A DNA stretch of 64,000 nucleotides from Panopea generosa (lineage: Eukaryota; Mollusca; Bivalvia; Adapedonta; Hiatellidae). Of the stretch, positions 1-13,420 are shown in pieces. Every line of letters begins with the position of its first letter. Position 1 is the stretch's first letter. The notes under the pieces were generated by a model, which did not search any database, had not been told where the DNA came from, and saw only the letters and a program-made list of their open reading frames with translations. The position numbers and the translations under genes were made by a program. The stretch lies in assembly GCA_029582155.1 (NCBI GenBank), contig CM055901.1:23275186-23339185 (forward strand). Reading direction: 5' to 3'.

Positions 1-3000
1 ATTCCATTGGTTGTCAAATGAGGTTAAACACTTATCTATTTAGAACATATTCATATAATGAATATTTCGGTAAGAATATTAGACTGCATTATTCATCTCA
101 TTTCCTGCTGATGTTAAAGTAGAGAGATGATGAACTGTTGCCAACAGTATATACATGTATCACCCTTATTATTCTTCAGGGAAGTAAATCATATAAATAA
201 CATTATCCCGTTTCAACTTTCGATTACAATAAACCAAATATAAAGCAGACGTGCAACATGCAGCAAAATGGAATGTTTGACTAGTGTTTAACGAGCCTTA
301 ACACAGCTCTACCTGGGCGTGCGTGTCACGTTATACAACGCAGGATGGTTTTCCTATGTATGTTAAACAATATAAGCATATTCGATATCAATGCAGATTA
401 TCAAAAATCATTGAAAGTTTTATTACCAGAAACTTTAACATTCTATAAATGATTGATGTATAATTCCCTTAACATACACTTAGACTCTGACAGGTTTATT
501 ACTACTTTAATCAATGAATGATCGTAAAATAGCATTTAACGGGAAACAGATGAAGTGTTTTGCCATGGCACAAATACAATTATATGTGAAGAACACTGCA
601 TAATCAGTTATATATAAAGTATACATGTTTTGATAACTGATTCCTTCAGCATGTACAACATAAAAATGAATTCTCATGCACTTCGTTCAATTTTTTTTTT
701 CATTTTATGCAAGCATAATAATCGATATGTCATGTTTTTTTTGTGATAAGTAACTTTGTTAGATTGTAATATTTCACTAATACCCACAAACGAGGGAATC
801 CATTCACTTTACTCGTAAATGTAAAAGAAAAAATCGTTAAATGTTTAAGTAGCAAATCATTAGATTAATAATGTTTTGTAAGATGTTTTAAATTGAGCTC
901 GGTATTATTCAAATTTCATAAAAATGATCCATTGGAAAAATAGAACGCAACTAAGCGAAGACAATAGTAAACACGGTTTTACAGAGTCCGTTCGTGAGTG
1001 AGGATACTGAATCTGCAACTCCTCTAACTCCTTGTGTATCCCAGACCATGATGACTCCCGAATTAAGTATATTAAACCCCAATTAAAAAAACAGAAATTA
1101 TATGCCTGTTGCACAACGCATAGTACTTAAATGTTTACCAAACTGTGACGTAATTCAAATCTCGCTGATCAATTTACGTGCTCAGATCTCATTGCTATGT
1201 GACGGACCCATGCGGGGAGAGCTGAGCCCATTCGACAATCCTCTTAACTTCCATTAGAATTGCTTTACGCAGTATTTTACTTTTGATCAACCTTGAATAC
1301 GCCACTTGATTGGACTAATTGATAACGTTATTCGTTTACCAGGGATGTTACCTGTATTCACTTAATGAGCAGGATCTCATATTGAATTTTGATTCTGCAA
1401 CTGTTCAAAGTTAACATATATTTTCGATCTTAGATAAAAAATACATTTAAATTCAATCGTTCATGGTTATATAGAACAGTTTGTGTTATAATCGAATATT
1501 TTCTCTCGACGTTTACCCTGACAGCGCTTAAACAAAATTTATTCAGTATCAAACGTATAGAACAAGGTAATTATATTGCCCTTCCTATTAAATATCGGTA
1601 ATAGTACGAGATAAGCGCATTTGTCTTAATTATTTATAAAAAGAACATACACATATTATTTATTTTTGATAAGATTGACATATCCTGGTATCCAGTGTCG
1701 ATAGAAAGATCTATGGAGGACAATATAAATCTGGTAAGGTACATGTCTATACTGTTATTGGCATTGACATTTATGTAAGACCCTAAGATAAAATTGAGAT
1801 TAAAACGACAGTACAACAAAAAAGAACTACATTATTTACACTCTTAATTGCTGAAAACCTACTTTGGTATTACTTTTAAGAACCTCTGTTGGACGATTTC
1901 AAGACTAATAAGCTCTGTGTCATATCAATAGCACCATATATCTGTAATGCCAAAACTCTTAAGTTACTGATTTTATTTTAAATGCTATATGGGATCCATT
2001 ATAAAATTATTGTTATTGTCGGTATTGCTTTGTATTTTGTGTATTTAATATAGCAAAAACGTTCGGATCATGATATAAATGTTCTATTACTCTTTTTTGT
2101 TGAAATTACTGATTCATTTTACTTATGGAGCACATTCAATGTGATGGTGCGGTAACAAAATACCACTGAAGTTATAGTGCGAGAATGGAAAGCACATTTA
2201 ACCAATTCTCATGAACAGAATAAATAAAACTGTGTCTGCTATTGATTTGTTTTTATTGTGGCGTTTTTATTGATTTTATTGATCTATTATTTCTAGCTAA
2301 AATAGCATTTTCTTCTCTTTTGTAAATTTTCTTTTTACTTAATGATGACCTATTTTTCTCAGCAGGTTTATATTTTTTGTTGAAAAATGTATGGTCTAGT
2401 GAGACATTTTACACGTCCTAAAGAAACCTTTAGGCGATGCTTTATATTCCGTGTCATAATATGGACAATTCGCTGAAAATCTTAATACTAAAAAGCAAAT
2501 GTTCACTGACACCTTATTTAATCAGCACATTACTATATCTAGCTTTACAATGCGTAGAGTGTTATATACAGCGATCGTCATACATATCAATTATATAGTT
2601 GCAACGCAGCGGTTTTGATTTAAAAAAATATATATTAATGTTATTTACTGATAAGTGTGGGACCCAAAATGGGAGAAACATACTTGTTTGTTACATTACA
2701 TAAAATACATTACTTAAAAAAAAAAATACGTTTAAGGGAACCAGTCTTCAAACATGGCGGATTTCATGAATAATTTGTACCCGATTGTGAACCTGTCTAG
2801 ACTTTTTTTCAATTATATGTACAATGTGCATATATATCCTCTTTGGGATTGGACATTCATTATTACATTATTCATCTAGGAGATCAGATTTTTTTACAAA
2901 ATGTACGATAAATAAAAATGAGGATTCCACTTTGTTCAAATATATAACTATGAGATTGCATTTGATTACATATATACATCTAGTTAATCTTAGAGAGGTT

Positions 3001-3404
3001 TTTAATATATTGTATTCAACTTGGAGATTTAAATTTCTTTGAAATACATTAACTAATTTGAATATGGAATATTTAAATAGTTACTTAAACTTGAGGATTG
3101 ACTTATTAAAAATACAAGTCTATATAAAGACAGTACTCTTTCGTTTTAAGTATAAACATTAAGACCATTTTGGGTGTTCATTTAAAAAAATAAACAGTAA
3201 TGTAAACTTGATATTGATTTTGATATGAGTGCTGAGATAAGTTCACATATTCTGGATGTAACCCTTAATTTCTTGATCACCTGTTAGATTAAGAGTTGTG
3301 ACCCCGCTTATAATAAACATAGTAATTATCTAATATCTGCAGAAGTAATTATCTCTAATGAGGCATTACCTATACAGAGGTCAATGTTAAGAGATCATTA
3401 TGTT
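1..3404. other. AT-rich unique sequence, no gene seen
   Basis: No open frame longer than about 70 codons shows a recognisable domain. I see no tRNA-like boxes, strong tandem repeat or transposon protein remnant. Short A and T homopolymers are scattered through it. Isolated exons of a host gene cannot be excluded without transcript data. Confidence 0.6.
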
Positions 3405-4600
3405 ACACACGTTCATTAGTGTAATTGAACTGTTTCCCTACTAGCTCTGAACTCTTTCCGAACGTATTTTTTGTTTAATTGATTTTTTTCCTTTCTGTCT
3501 CTGAGCTCTTTCCTTGCTACAATTTAAAGTTTTCATTATTGTAATTGAACTTTTCCCTACTACCACTTAGTTTTTTACTTGCTATAATTAAACGAGTTCA
3601 CGACTTTAATCGGACACTTTCCCTACTTTCTCTAAACTCTTTCCTAGCTACAATTGAACGCGTTCATTATTGTAATTGAACTATTTCACGATGACCGCTT
3701 AGCTCTTTCCTAGCTACAATTGCACATGTCCAACTTTTTCATTATTTCCGTATTACCCCTTCGCTATTTCCCTGCTATAATTTTAACATGTTCACAATTG
3801 TAATTGAAAATTTCACTACAACACCTGTACTTTTTCATTGCTACCATTGAATGTTTCCATTGTTGCAATTAAACCTTTTCTCTACTACCTCTTAGCTCTT
3901 TCCTGGCTACAAATGAACGTTTTCATTATTATAATTGCACTCTTTCCTTATTACCAATTAGCTCTTTACCGGCTGTAATTGAACGTGTTCTCTACTGTAA
4001 TTGAACACTTTTCCTACTACATGCACTTCTGAACTCTTTGAACGTGTTCGTTATTTTCATTATTTCCCTACTACCGCCGCTGTACTCTTTCCTTCCTATA
4101 TTGAACATGATCACTATTTTATTTAAACAATCTCTCTACTACCTCTTAGCTCTTTCCGTGTGATAATTGAACATATTCAATATGTTAATTGAATTATTCC
4201 ATACTACCTCTTAGCTCTTTGCTTGCTTTGGATAAACATGTTCACTATTGTAATTGGACACTTTCCCTACTACGTTTGAATTCTTTTCTTGCTACAATTG
4301 AACGTGTTCATTATTTTCATTGAAATTTTTCCCTACTACCTCTGTACTCTTTCTTTGCTATAACTGAAATCCATCACTATTTCAAACGAAATTGCTCTCT
4401 ACAACCTCAATGAACCCTTTCCCTGCCATCTCTGAAATCTTTCCTTGCTACAATAAAACGTTTTCGTTATTGTTATTTAACTTATTCCCTTCAACTTCTT
4501 AGCTTTTGCCTTGTTATCATTAAACTTTTTCACAATTGTAAATGAACTATTTCCCTGCTACCAGTAAACAACGATTTCCTTGCTGTCCATCATTACTTAA
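3405..4600. repeat. Old degenerate tandem array, ~66-bp unit, about 18 copies
   Basis: The same phrase order recurs throughout: TTCATTATTGTAATTGAAC, then TTTCCCTACTACC, then TTAGCTCTTTCC, then TTGCTACAATTGAACG. The CTCTTTCC-type landmark recurs near 3450, 3506, 3570, 3638, 3704, 3764, 3827, 3896, 3963, 4031, 4085, 4150, 4216, 4282, 4347, 4438, 4503 and 4567, so the spacing is mostly 60-70 bp. Units differ by many substitutions and small indels, so the array is old and no longer homogenising. Stops occur in every frame, so it is not coding. The boundaries are approximate. Confidence 0.88.
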
Positions 4601-6308
4601 ATCAGAAACTGAATTTTCTTTAATTGAAACCAGTTCCCTCTGAAGATGTCCCAAATCCTCAGTACAATTGCAGTGACTCCAACGCCTATCCTACTATTCT
4701 TGTAATTTACCTCGACCCCGGCGGCTATAATCTCGTATCCTACCATAGCAAGTGTTCCATATACATTAATTCAACATAACACGACCTTGAATTCAGCGGT
4801 TCAACTTGTTGGATAATATTTTATCTGAACTTATAAAACATCATCTTAAATTTATTACATAGTTAATCTAAGAACCAGATGCCGTGTAATAAAATATATA
4901 TTTTTTTAACTTATTTCAAGTATCTTATCTAAGACTTTACATCGACTGAAAACTATAACACGTAAACGACTGTAACTGCGATATGTCAAAGGACCAATAT
5001 CAATTATTCTAATGAGTTTTCTTAATTTGCATAAATCATTGGCTATAACTCAATGTTATATTGTTATTTTGTCAGTGTGTTAAACGAATCAGAAAATACA
5101 AAGACATTGCAATAACTGTATTTCGATATGCAACAGGTGTTAAACTCAGTATACTGTTTGTATATTAAAAAGGAAATCATGTTAGTGGGTTACGTAACTA
5201 GTTTATATACATACTACTGTTATTTAATTATCAGCAAACTGTCACTATGTTTGAAAATGCATACTGGTGAAGTTATAAACATAATTTTCTGTTTTAAAGA
5301 CCTGCGATTACAGAATTGATTTCTATAGTGTCTGACTTTAAATTTAATGTGAAGAATGTGAAATCACGCGCTATTAACGTGAACCTTAATTCTGCAGTAG
5401 CGGAATATGCCATACAATCCCTTATGCGCTGGATTTGTATAAATATTCCTCAATCTGTCATTTGTGAGCATTTCCTTATCATAACAATTGATGAAAATAA
5501 CAATATAATGACTGTATAACTTGTTTACAAAGTCACCACTGACGTGTTGTTTGACATGAACATTAGGCTAATACGAGTAATAGTTTCCTTGAAAATTGTA
5601 TCTATTTTTGTATATCCTAATGACCATGGTAATTTGGTATTCATGGAAAACACAAGGTAAACATATTTTGCATTGCATGGCAGTAAGACACTTATTATTA
5701 TCCAAGAGAAAAGACCGACGCATAATTGAATGATAATTTCGCTTGTCCGTTTATTTTTGAAGTGTCTGCCTTTTTTCTTGGCAACAGATAGACGTAGAGA
5801 AGACATTACCATTAGGTTTAAGCTACGATCGGCATGTACCATTCGCGGAATCGCAAGCACAAATAATGCAACAAGCAGAACATATATATCATGTCAAAAA
5901 AGTTGTGCATAGGCTACGGAGCGCATATCAATGTTAACTGTTTTACATCAGAGTATTCAATAGTATTATTTAAATGAAAACTGATTTTGTTTGTAATTTG
6001 CCTATTTATTTCATTTATAACGAGTTTGCATCTAATACTTTAAACGACGTCTTCTTTATAACTTAAGTTAAGAATAAACATTTACGCTGCGCAATGTTAA
6101 ATTGATTTTTCTTAATGATATCCTTTATGCTGCAATTAATTCTGCGATCTTACAATAATTGACGTAGAGGGAGTTTTAAAACCTTTTTGGTAATGTTTAC
6201 CCTTTCTGTTTAAATCAACGATTGTATTTGTTTCATTGCTTTTCCCACTCTCAAAATCATAAAACAGTTATGTTTGATGTAAGAGGTAATCCTCCTTGTA
6301 AATTGTTT
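4601..6308. other. AT-rich sequence, no gene seen
   Basis: An open frame of 111 codons on the minus strand (5525-5860) overlaps a 60-codon plus-strand frame (5730-5912). Neither shows a family motif I recognise, and both are within the range expected by chance. No repeat or RNA gene is visible. Confidence 0.55.
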
Positions 6309-6319
6309 TCTTTTAGTTG

Positions 6320-6600
6320 GCGCATGCGGAAGGTCGTGGTGTTCGATCCCTGGCCGGGTCATACCAAAGACTTTAACAATGGTACTAGTAGCTTCCTCGC
6401 TTGGCGCTAAGCATTTAGAGGAGAGTTCTAGGTCTGGTAGGCCCGGTGTCAGTATAATGTGACTGGGTGGGGTATCATACCATGTGTCTGCGGCATGATA
6501 CTCCAGTGTGACAGCGCTTAGAAAACTGTCTCAAGTAGACATCGTCGCGATATGACTCAAAAATTGTTGAAAGCGACGCTAAATACCATACAACTACAAC
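6320..6600 (+). mobile_element. SINE family A, 5'-truncated copy with target-site duplication
   Basis: The body matches the full-length SINE at 50988-51300 over its whole length, beginning in the anticodon-loop region (GCATGCGGAAGGTCG). The pol III B box is retained as GTTCGATCCC (6341-6350) and the A box is lost. The shared central part runs through GGAGAGTTCTAGGTCTGG, GTGGGGTATCATACC and GACAGCGCTTAGAA, and the tail is GCGACGCTAAATACCATACA. An exact 11-bp duplication, TCTTTTAGTTG, flanks it at 6309-6319 and 6601-6611. The copy was therefore already truncated when it inserted by target-primed reverse transcription. It is not expected to be transcribed from its own promoter. Confidence 0.93.
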
Positions 6601-6859
6601 TCTTTTAGTTGATGAACATAGGGGTGTTTAAAAATACGTTTTCATTTATTTAACACATAGTAATTGAATGCACATTAATGAAACTGACAGTGAATGATTG
6701 AAGTGTGTTAGCAGTATTATTGATTAACAGTTGTTCAAGATATGTAAGTAAAAGCGTATGGATTTCGATGTTTTATATTGAGTCTCCTTTTCACGAAAGT
6801 GGTAATAAGTGTTTTTAACGCCATTTCACACATATTTATATTTCAAGTTATATGTTGCA

Positions 6860-7010
6860 TATCCAGTTTTAGTGGTGGTGGAAGACCTCAGAATGAATCT
6901 GACAATCTTTCTCTTATAAAGATTTTGGAGCGAGTGGGACTCGACCGTACGACCATAGCGGTGAGAGGTAAATGATATTGAGACGGCGCCTTAGAACATC
7001 GGCCGCGGAT
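6860..7010 (-). mobile_element. tRNA(Leu)-like SINE head, different family (SINE C)
   Basis: Read on the minus strand, 7008-6926 resembles a class II tRNA. There is an A-box-like GGCCGATGTTCTAAGGCG, then an anticodon-arm region (CCGTCTCAATATC) and a long variable-arm region (TTTACCTCTCACCGC). A B-box-like GGTCGAGTCCC follows, pairing into CACTCGC. The stretch after it towards 6860 (GAGGTCTTCCACCACC) looks like the body of a SINE rather than a tRNA 3' end with a terminator. I recognise this layout as a SINE head common in bivalves, but that is from memory. No clear target-site duplication was found. Confidence 0.6.
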
Positions 7011-7029
7011 GACACTTACAGTGATTACA

Positions 7030-7046
7030 GAGAGAGAAAGAGAGAG

Positions 7047-7094
<48 letters not shown>
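7030..7094. repeat. (GA)n microsatellite
   Basis: GAGA stretches from 7030 include an uninterrupted run at 7054-7094. The purine-only strand could form a triplex, but there is no gene context to give that meaning. Confidence 0.97.
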
Positions 7095-7096
<2 letters not shown>

Positions 7097-10000
7097 ATGT
7101 GACATGGAAATTGTCAAATATTCATTGCAATTTTATTAAGCGTGATGGAGCAATATGGTGCAACACGACTATGGTCAAATACTTCTTACATGTGTTATTG
7201 AATAGAGGGAGTCAGTAAGCTGTGTAACATGTATAACGCAAATATTGTCAAATACTCCTCGCCATTGATTTAAGGTTGATAGCTGAAGTTGGGTTACACG
7301 AATATTATGAACACTGCTTGTAACAAATGGTGAATAGTAAATCTCTCTAACAAAATGATAATTCAAAACTCATTGTAACATAATACGTATTTCACATAGA
7401 GGGAGTTCTAGCTAGTAAAGATATATTGTAGTGGCTATACATACTCATAGCCTTATATAACGACATTGTGTAAATTGACAATATGAAAATATAAAACACG
7501 TATTATGCGTTTGAATTAATGTTCATATGTATTTAAAGTCACTTATCGTTCATATTTATGTTTAAGAATAGTTTTTTTTATCTCTACCTTCACACTTATT
7601 TGCATATAAAAACAACAAACAACGATATGCTTTTTTAGCCTGCTACTTACAATATTACTGTATAAATTAACGAATTGCGACATACATAATCTTCTACAAA
7701 AGAGTTTATTTAGTGTCAATATCAAATCTAATTAGTGTCTGTCAAGATAATAACTGATTAAAATTAAATAACAGATGACTATTGTTTATAACAATGAGTT
7801 GAGATAAAAGCATCATTATAAATCAGCGGGACACACACGGATGCACATCATCTTATTCACGTATATATCATAAAACCTATAATTATAACATAATAATCAA
7901 TCAATCAGCAATCAATCATCAATCATCGACAATAAATACCAATGTGCTATGATACACTTCCCCGTTAACGGATAACGTTCTATGATGCTGTTAAGCACAC
8001 GAATCTTACTCTCAGAAATCGCAAATAAGACATCAATACGACGGTGTTATACTAAACGAGTGCGCGGTTCAAAGCTAAGTTGGGATTAATGGACTGCTGA
8101 TAGACAGCTATTATACGCCAGCGTAAGGTAAGATTTCTGTTTACTACTGGTAATCCTACTTTGAATATTAAGTTCGATGTATCCGATATACAAGTAGAAC
8201 ACTTTAGTAGATTTTAATGTGTTTACAAAACAAGCTTCGGTGAAAATAGGATATGTTTTGGATATAAGATAGAACATTAATTTAAGTTTGAAGTTGAAAT
8301 TTCAAATTAACCATGTCTAATTTAATAAATATATAAAACTGTTAATTAAATAAGGATTAGAAATTCGATTGAAACATAATGAAATTGACAAACAAAAGAA
8401 TAAAACAGTACAGTATTTAAAAAAGATTTATGTATAACATGTTCTTTAAATTCGAAACTCGACAGACGAAGCGATTCATTAAAAGTTAAAGATTAGTATA
8501 ACATTATAATAAGTGTTTATATCTTATTTTCGAACTAAACGATATATCATGAACATTAAATAGAACCCATCATTAACTACATCTTCTACATCAAAGCCGC
8601 AGAGGAGTGCTTCCAGCTGAGATAGGTTTACATATTATGAGGGGAAAAACGAATGCTGAAATTATGAGGTGTTTGTCTTTGAGTGTGTCAGGCTAATACT
8701 CACATAAGAGGTTTTGTCAAGAACTTTTACTGTTTTCTTTTCTTTTTGTGCTGTTCATCAGAACCATTCGTTAATCACATAGATATATATAAATTATACA
8801 TTACCTAAGCTTAGGTGTTTTCCAGTTTTGGTGATAGATTTAATTATTTTGAAAAAATATATGGTAACCTTGTTTTGGATTTATTAAATATCAATATTTT
8901 ATGATTGCTAAAAGTTATTTTTTATAGCATTTTGCTAATCAGTAGATACTGTAAAAAACAAATATGACATGGAAACAATGTGTGTAATTCTAAAGTGGAA
9001 AACGGACTCTTAGTTAGAAATATAATTCCGTGAGCTTATCAGCTTTTGATGCACGCTGTAGCTGAGATTTAATAACTGCGCCAAAAATGCTAGGAGACAA
9101 ATATATGATTATTCTATTATTTAGAAAATAAAGTTCTCATATGCTCGGCATATGTCAACGCAATTAAAATATTGGAAAATGATTTGAACAATTTTTATTG
9201 CTACGTATCTTAGCATGTCAAACACATTAAATGTCAACTTATCAAATCGAACAAAATACACCGTATACAGTTGATTTTTTATACGTCATATATACCGCAG
9301 ATAAGTATAATGCAAAAGAGAGTTGGATACGTCACTTGTTTCTTTTCATTATATCAGTGTTGACTAACAAATAAATTAGGCGTGAAGGAAGCCTACATAT
9401 GTTTATAATAAACTAATATCACAAGGCAGCTAGCTTTACATCTACCAACCTGTATAGTTACACTGCCGATTGCCGTCAGTGTAAGGGAGCTATGTGCACG
9501 GCAATTGTGGAAGCTAAGTGTTGACTTCTTTACATAACTTCTATAATACTGTTCTTATATTTAAAAGATTCTTTATTAAACGACACAGAAGTTACTTTTT
9601 GCTTTCAAGTTGTAGTTTATGGTCAAGAATATGGGATAATTTTTGCGTTTGCAAAATACAACAATAACATTGATATAATTGAAACAAATTAATCAGACTA
9701 AAACCCCATTTCGGAAAATAGAACACTGACAATATCTATCAATTACAATATTGATTTGCATCATTTTATTATCATTAGTATTTAAAGTAATAAAGAAACA
9801 AGGTTGCTTTCGCCATTTTGTTAATTATTCCAATAAGAATCAAAATCTTTGTAACATCCATAGTATTTCTGAAACCTTTTATTTTTGGTTTGCACGTAAT
9901 ACAATCAAGCGGGAAATAATCAATCATAAATTCCATTGTTACTTTTTAAATTAAACATGACATTATTGAACAGTTCAAAACAGTGCATAATTAATTGGGA

Positions 10001-12674
10001 TCAGTGATCAGCATTCAGTGCTAGAAGAAATTCGCTTCTTACCTAAGTTATTAACATACTCATTTCCATTTACCTCATTTTACAAATTATCCTTTATCAA
10101 CAATTGTATTTTATGTTTGACGGTGAAATTTGTTAACGACCCTTGTTGAAATTAATTCGGCAGTAACTATCTACATATTGCAATAAATTAAATATAATGT
10201 ATAAATATGCATTAGAAATTGTGAGCAATGCAAAAGCAAGAGCTCTGTGGTGATTTATACTACTAATTCAACAATATATCAAATACCTTTTAGCAGATTC
10301 GTTCATACTCTGACTGTTCAGACTTTTCCTCCAATCATTTTACAAGGAAAACGTCAGTGCAGAAGACGTTTATTTGATTCCGCACTAAATTTACGATATC
10401 AGAGATCATGAGATCAAAAACAAACGGAAAAGTTCAGATGTAGAAAGTAATTATACAAAGCGTTGATTAACAAGGATACCGGCTCTTTATTTGGTCAGAT
10501 ACTTTAGTTTTTAAATTACAATCTATATATTTGATATGTATCGTTTCAACTTATCCACATTTACATATACAGCGCAAATCAATCATGCGTATTGTTGTAA
10601 ATTATTAACGAACGGAACTGCACTGACTAACTTATAACTCTAGTGTTTTTTAACACCGTGTACTTATCAAACTCTTCTGGACTCGTTCACTCTACTTCCT
10701 GTTTGGAAAAAAAGTGAACACTCCTGCATTTGACAACAATTTTGTTCCTTTTTTTATGGAGTCAATAGAATGCTTTTTACCAGCACCATGTCAATCTTAC
10801 ATTGAGTGTGTGGTATAAATCGCAGACCCAAATATCCCTAACTCCAATGCAAATCTGGAAACATTATAAAGAATTCCCATTGATTATAAATAAGAAGCAA
10901 GAACATTTACGCTCAATCGTATTCTGGCACTGGCAGGTATTTCCTGCATGAGAATTTTTACATCGTTTGCATATCTATCTGTATGTTGCCATTATGCTTG
11001 TTTAGGCTTCATTTTTTTTTAGTTGTGGAAAGTATTTTTGGGAAGGCTTACATCTATCCTCTGTCTTTAACGCCGAGTGTAACCAATGAAACGCGTAAGG
11101 GTTGACTTTTCGGCCTATATATCGACATTGTATATATATAAAAAAAGGAAATAATAGTAGAAATGATAGTAGTAAAAAACGTAATTAAAGATTCATAAAT
11201 GTATAAAACATTATCTGATGTCCATCTAAAATTGTCTTTATTGGAAGCAGGAGTCACAGACGAACACTGGCTACTGTATGCAGGTTATGTACTTATTCCT
11301 TCAAAAGTTACCCGGTTTCATCGGTATAGTCCGCTTCTTCATTGTTCTTAGCTATAAGTTGATAACATGTTTATATAAATGTTCAATATATTTTGTTATT
11401 GCTTAAAAACGAGAATTTATGTTGTAAATCGGTATTAGACAGACGCTCATAAGATGGAGTTCACATACGCTTATTTGTGGAATCAGATTATCTCGCCCAT
11501 GTTTTTATTACAGAACTGATGATCCCCGATTATCAATCAGTCATTCATGACTTCTCCTATTCTTCAGTCTACTGTTACAACTCGACGAAGAAAGAGCTAC
11601 AAACGATTATACATTTATATGATTACAATTACGGGTTTAGGACCGAGTGTCATTCGTGAATAAAAGAATCGCATAAATGCAGTTTATACACGTAACAATA
11701 TATTCAATGTTAGCTCGTGGATGTGGACCAATCCATAATTAAAAAGAAACTTGTTTGAATTATTTAATAACCGAACTTATCGCTAAGAATTGGATGAAAT
11801 TTTACAACAATCCAATGTTCTTAAATAAAAGATTTTTTAGTTATCGGATTTAAAGAAGAAGTTGTTATTACTTTAGGTCTCAAAAGACGTTGCTTAGTTG
11901 AATATGAGATTGATATGGCTTAGAGATTTCAAATATAAAAGACACTTCATGTTGCCTGGTATGAATAGTAAATAGTTATATTGTCCGGTTTGAATAGGAA
12001 GTTGTTGTCAGGTTCAAATACGAAGCTGTTTATTTGTCAGGTTTGTATAGTAAGTTGTTAAATAATGAATAGTAGTGGGTAGGGTATGTGGTTTATAAGT
12101 CGGATCTGACACTGCTATTTATTCAAATGCTTACTATTAAAATTCCTATACATGTAATACAATTGAAGAAACTAGTGTACAGTTGTAATGGAAACAACAT
12201 AATGATTAACAATCCCTGTTAATGTTTAATTCTAAATACTACCATGCGACAATAGCAAGTGTTAATGAATAAATGTTGCATCAAATAGGGTTATAAAACA
12301 TTAGATAATATATCGCAATTATAAAGGAACGGCTTGTCTACATTCGTAAATGCAATGTCAAAACATAATTATAATTATAATTACAGCTTGCAAATTAGTA
12401 CATTGATTCAATATCATGTTTTGTAAAGTGCAAAAAACGCTAGTACACTATACTGCTATATGACCGGCATGAACTTGTCTCGGTTTTCAAGTTCCATACA
12501 CGCTTACACCTGGAGTAAAGTTTCTAGAAAAATAAAGTAGAAAAATGAGTAGTTCACCTCCTATTATGGAAGCTGACACCAAACACATGTTGGTATTTAC
12601 ATAGAGTATTGCTTGAATGCATACTTTAAATATTATTTTGTCTCTGGCACACTATGGGATGAATGCGGCATATT
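7095..12674. other. Long AT-rich stretch, no gene seen
   Basis: Only short open frames without recognisable domains are present. A small imperfect AATC repeat lies near 7895-7930. I see no tRNA-like boxes, terminal inverted repeats or transposon protein remnants. A segment near 12245-12300 weakly resembles 18620-18690, both carrying AAGTGTTAAT followed by a similar run, so old repeats too decayed to delimit are probably present. Confidence 0.55.
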
Positions 12675-12697
12675 GGGGGGGGGGGGGGGGGGGGGGG
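12675..12697 (+). repeat. 23-base G homopolymer
   Basis: Twenty-three consecutive G residues stand in otherwise AT-rich DNA. The tract ends five bases before the left edge of the 2.5-kb tandem duplication (12703). Such runs can form G-quadruplexes and stall polymerases, so it may mark a break site. It is also a typical place for sequencing or assembly error, so the exact length is uncertain. Confidence 0.9.
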
Positions 12698-12759
12698 AGT
12701 TCTCTAGTAGTGAACAATGCACGGAGAAAGAGTACTACACGTCTCGAATACCAATTAAT

Positions 12760-13195
12760 TTTTTACTGTTCTACATATAGAAACATGCACTTCTGGAACA
12801 CTGGATATATTACCAATGGTTCTAAAAGTGCCTTATTCCAATAGATAGTCCTCTTTTGGTCCAAATATGCAGAAAAAAACATGGGGTTGACTAGGTTGTT
12901 TTTTTTCACAATTTCGATAGTTTGATGACACCACTTGACAATTCTGCCCATTTGTTGCAGTGTATCACTATGCATCTTTAAACTGGTATAGCATCATCAA
13001 ACAGTTCCCAATGTCACCCAAACTTTGCAGAAATCATGAAAATATTCCAATGTTCCCATATACACAAAGAAATATGACATTTTATGCATTTTTAACCAAA
13101 AAAATGCCCAACTGCCTTACACAGCTTTAATTTCTTTGGCGTAATAATCTTGCTACCGTCATGTAAGGGAGGTAATTCTTCAGTTAGACCTGTAG
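12760..13195 (+). repeat. Dispersed repeat family D, copy inside the left duplication unit
   Basis: The right part (about 13035-13195), with landmarks AATGTTCCCATA, TATGACATTTTATGC, TTACACAGCT, CTACCGTCATG and GGAGGTAATTCTT, matches 55218-55375 at high identity. The left part (about 12790-13060), with TAGTCCTCTTTTGG, CAAATATGCAG and CCCAATGTCACCC, matches 22190-22600 in diverged form. One family therefore has four copies in the window, counting the duplicated one. A 70-codon minus-strand frame (12763-12975) lies inside it. It has no domain I recognise, and the diverged copy near 22.3 kb does not keep it open, so coding is doubtful. Confidence 0.8.
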
Positions 13196-13382
13196 GGACC
13201 ATCAGGTGGCTTGATCGAAATATAAATAAAAGTAGCGATCTGCATGGCGTATTTCTTTATTTTACTACTTCCTAAGGCTGAGATATATGTTGGCATCACT
13301 TTTGTATGTATGTATCGTACAATAACCATTTGTTTTATATTGAATATGTTTATGCAACTTTATTGGCGGTACCCTTTGAATA

Positions 13383-13383
<1 letters not shown>

Positions 13384-13417
<34 letters not shown>
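13384..13417. repeat. (CA)17 microsatellite
   Basis: Pure CA repeat in the left duplication copy. The equivalent tract in the right copy (15979-16010) has 16 units. Confidence 0.98.

Positions 13418-13420
<3 letters not shown>

Noticed and set aside
3405-4600. CRISPR-like array of spaced repeats
   Set aside because: There are no constant repeats separated by unique spacers; the whole unit is repeated and diverged, and the DNA is eukaryotic.
5525-5860. 111-codon minus-strand frame as a possible small gene
   Set aside because: No recognisable domain, no supporting splice or start context, and a plus-strand frame overlaps it; length is within chance for a 64-kb eukaryotic window.
7895-7930. 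AATC repeat as a minisatellite of interest
   Set aside because: Short, irregular and typical of background microsatellite noise.
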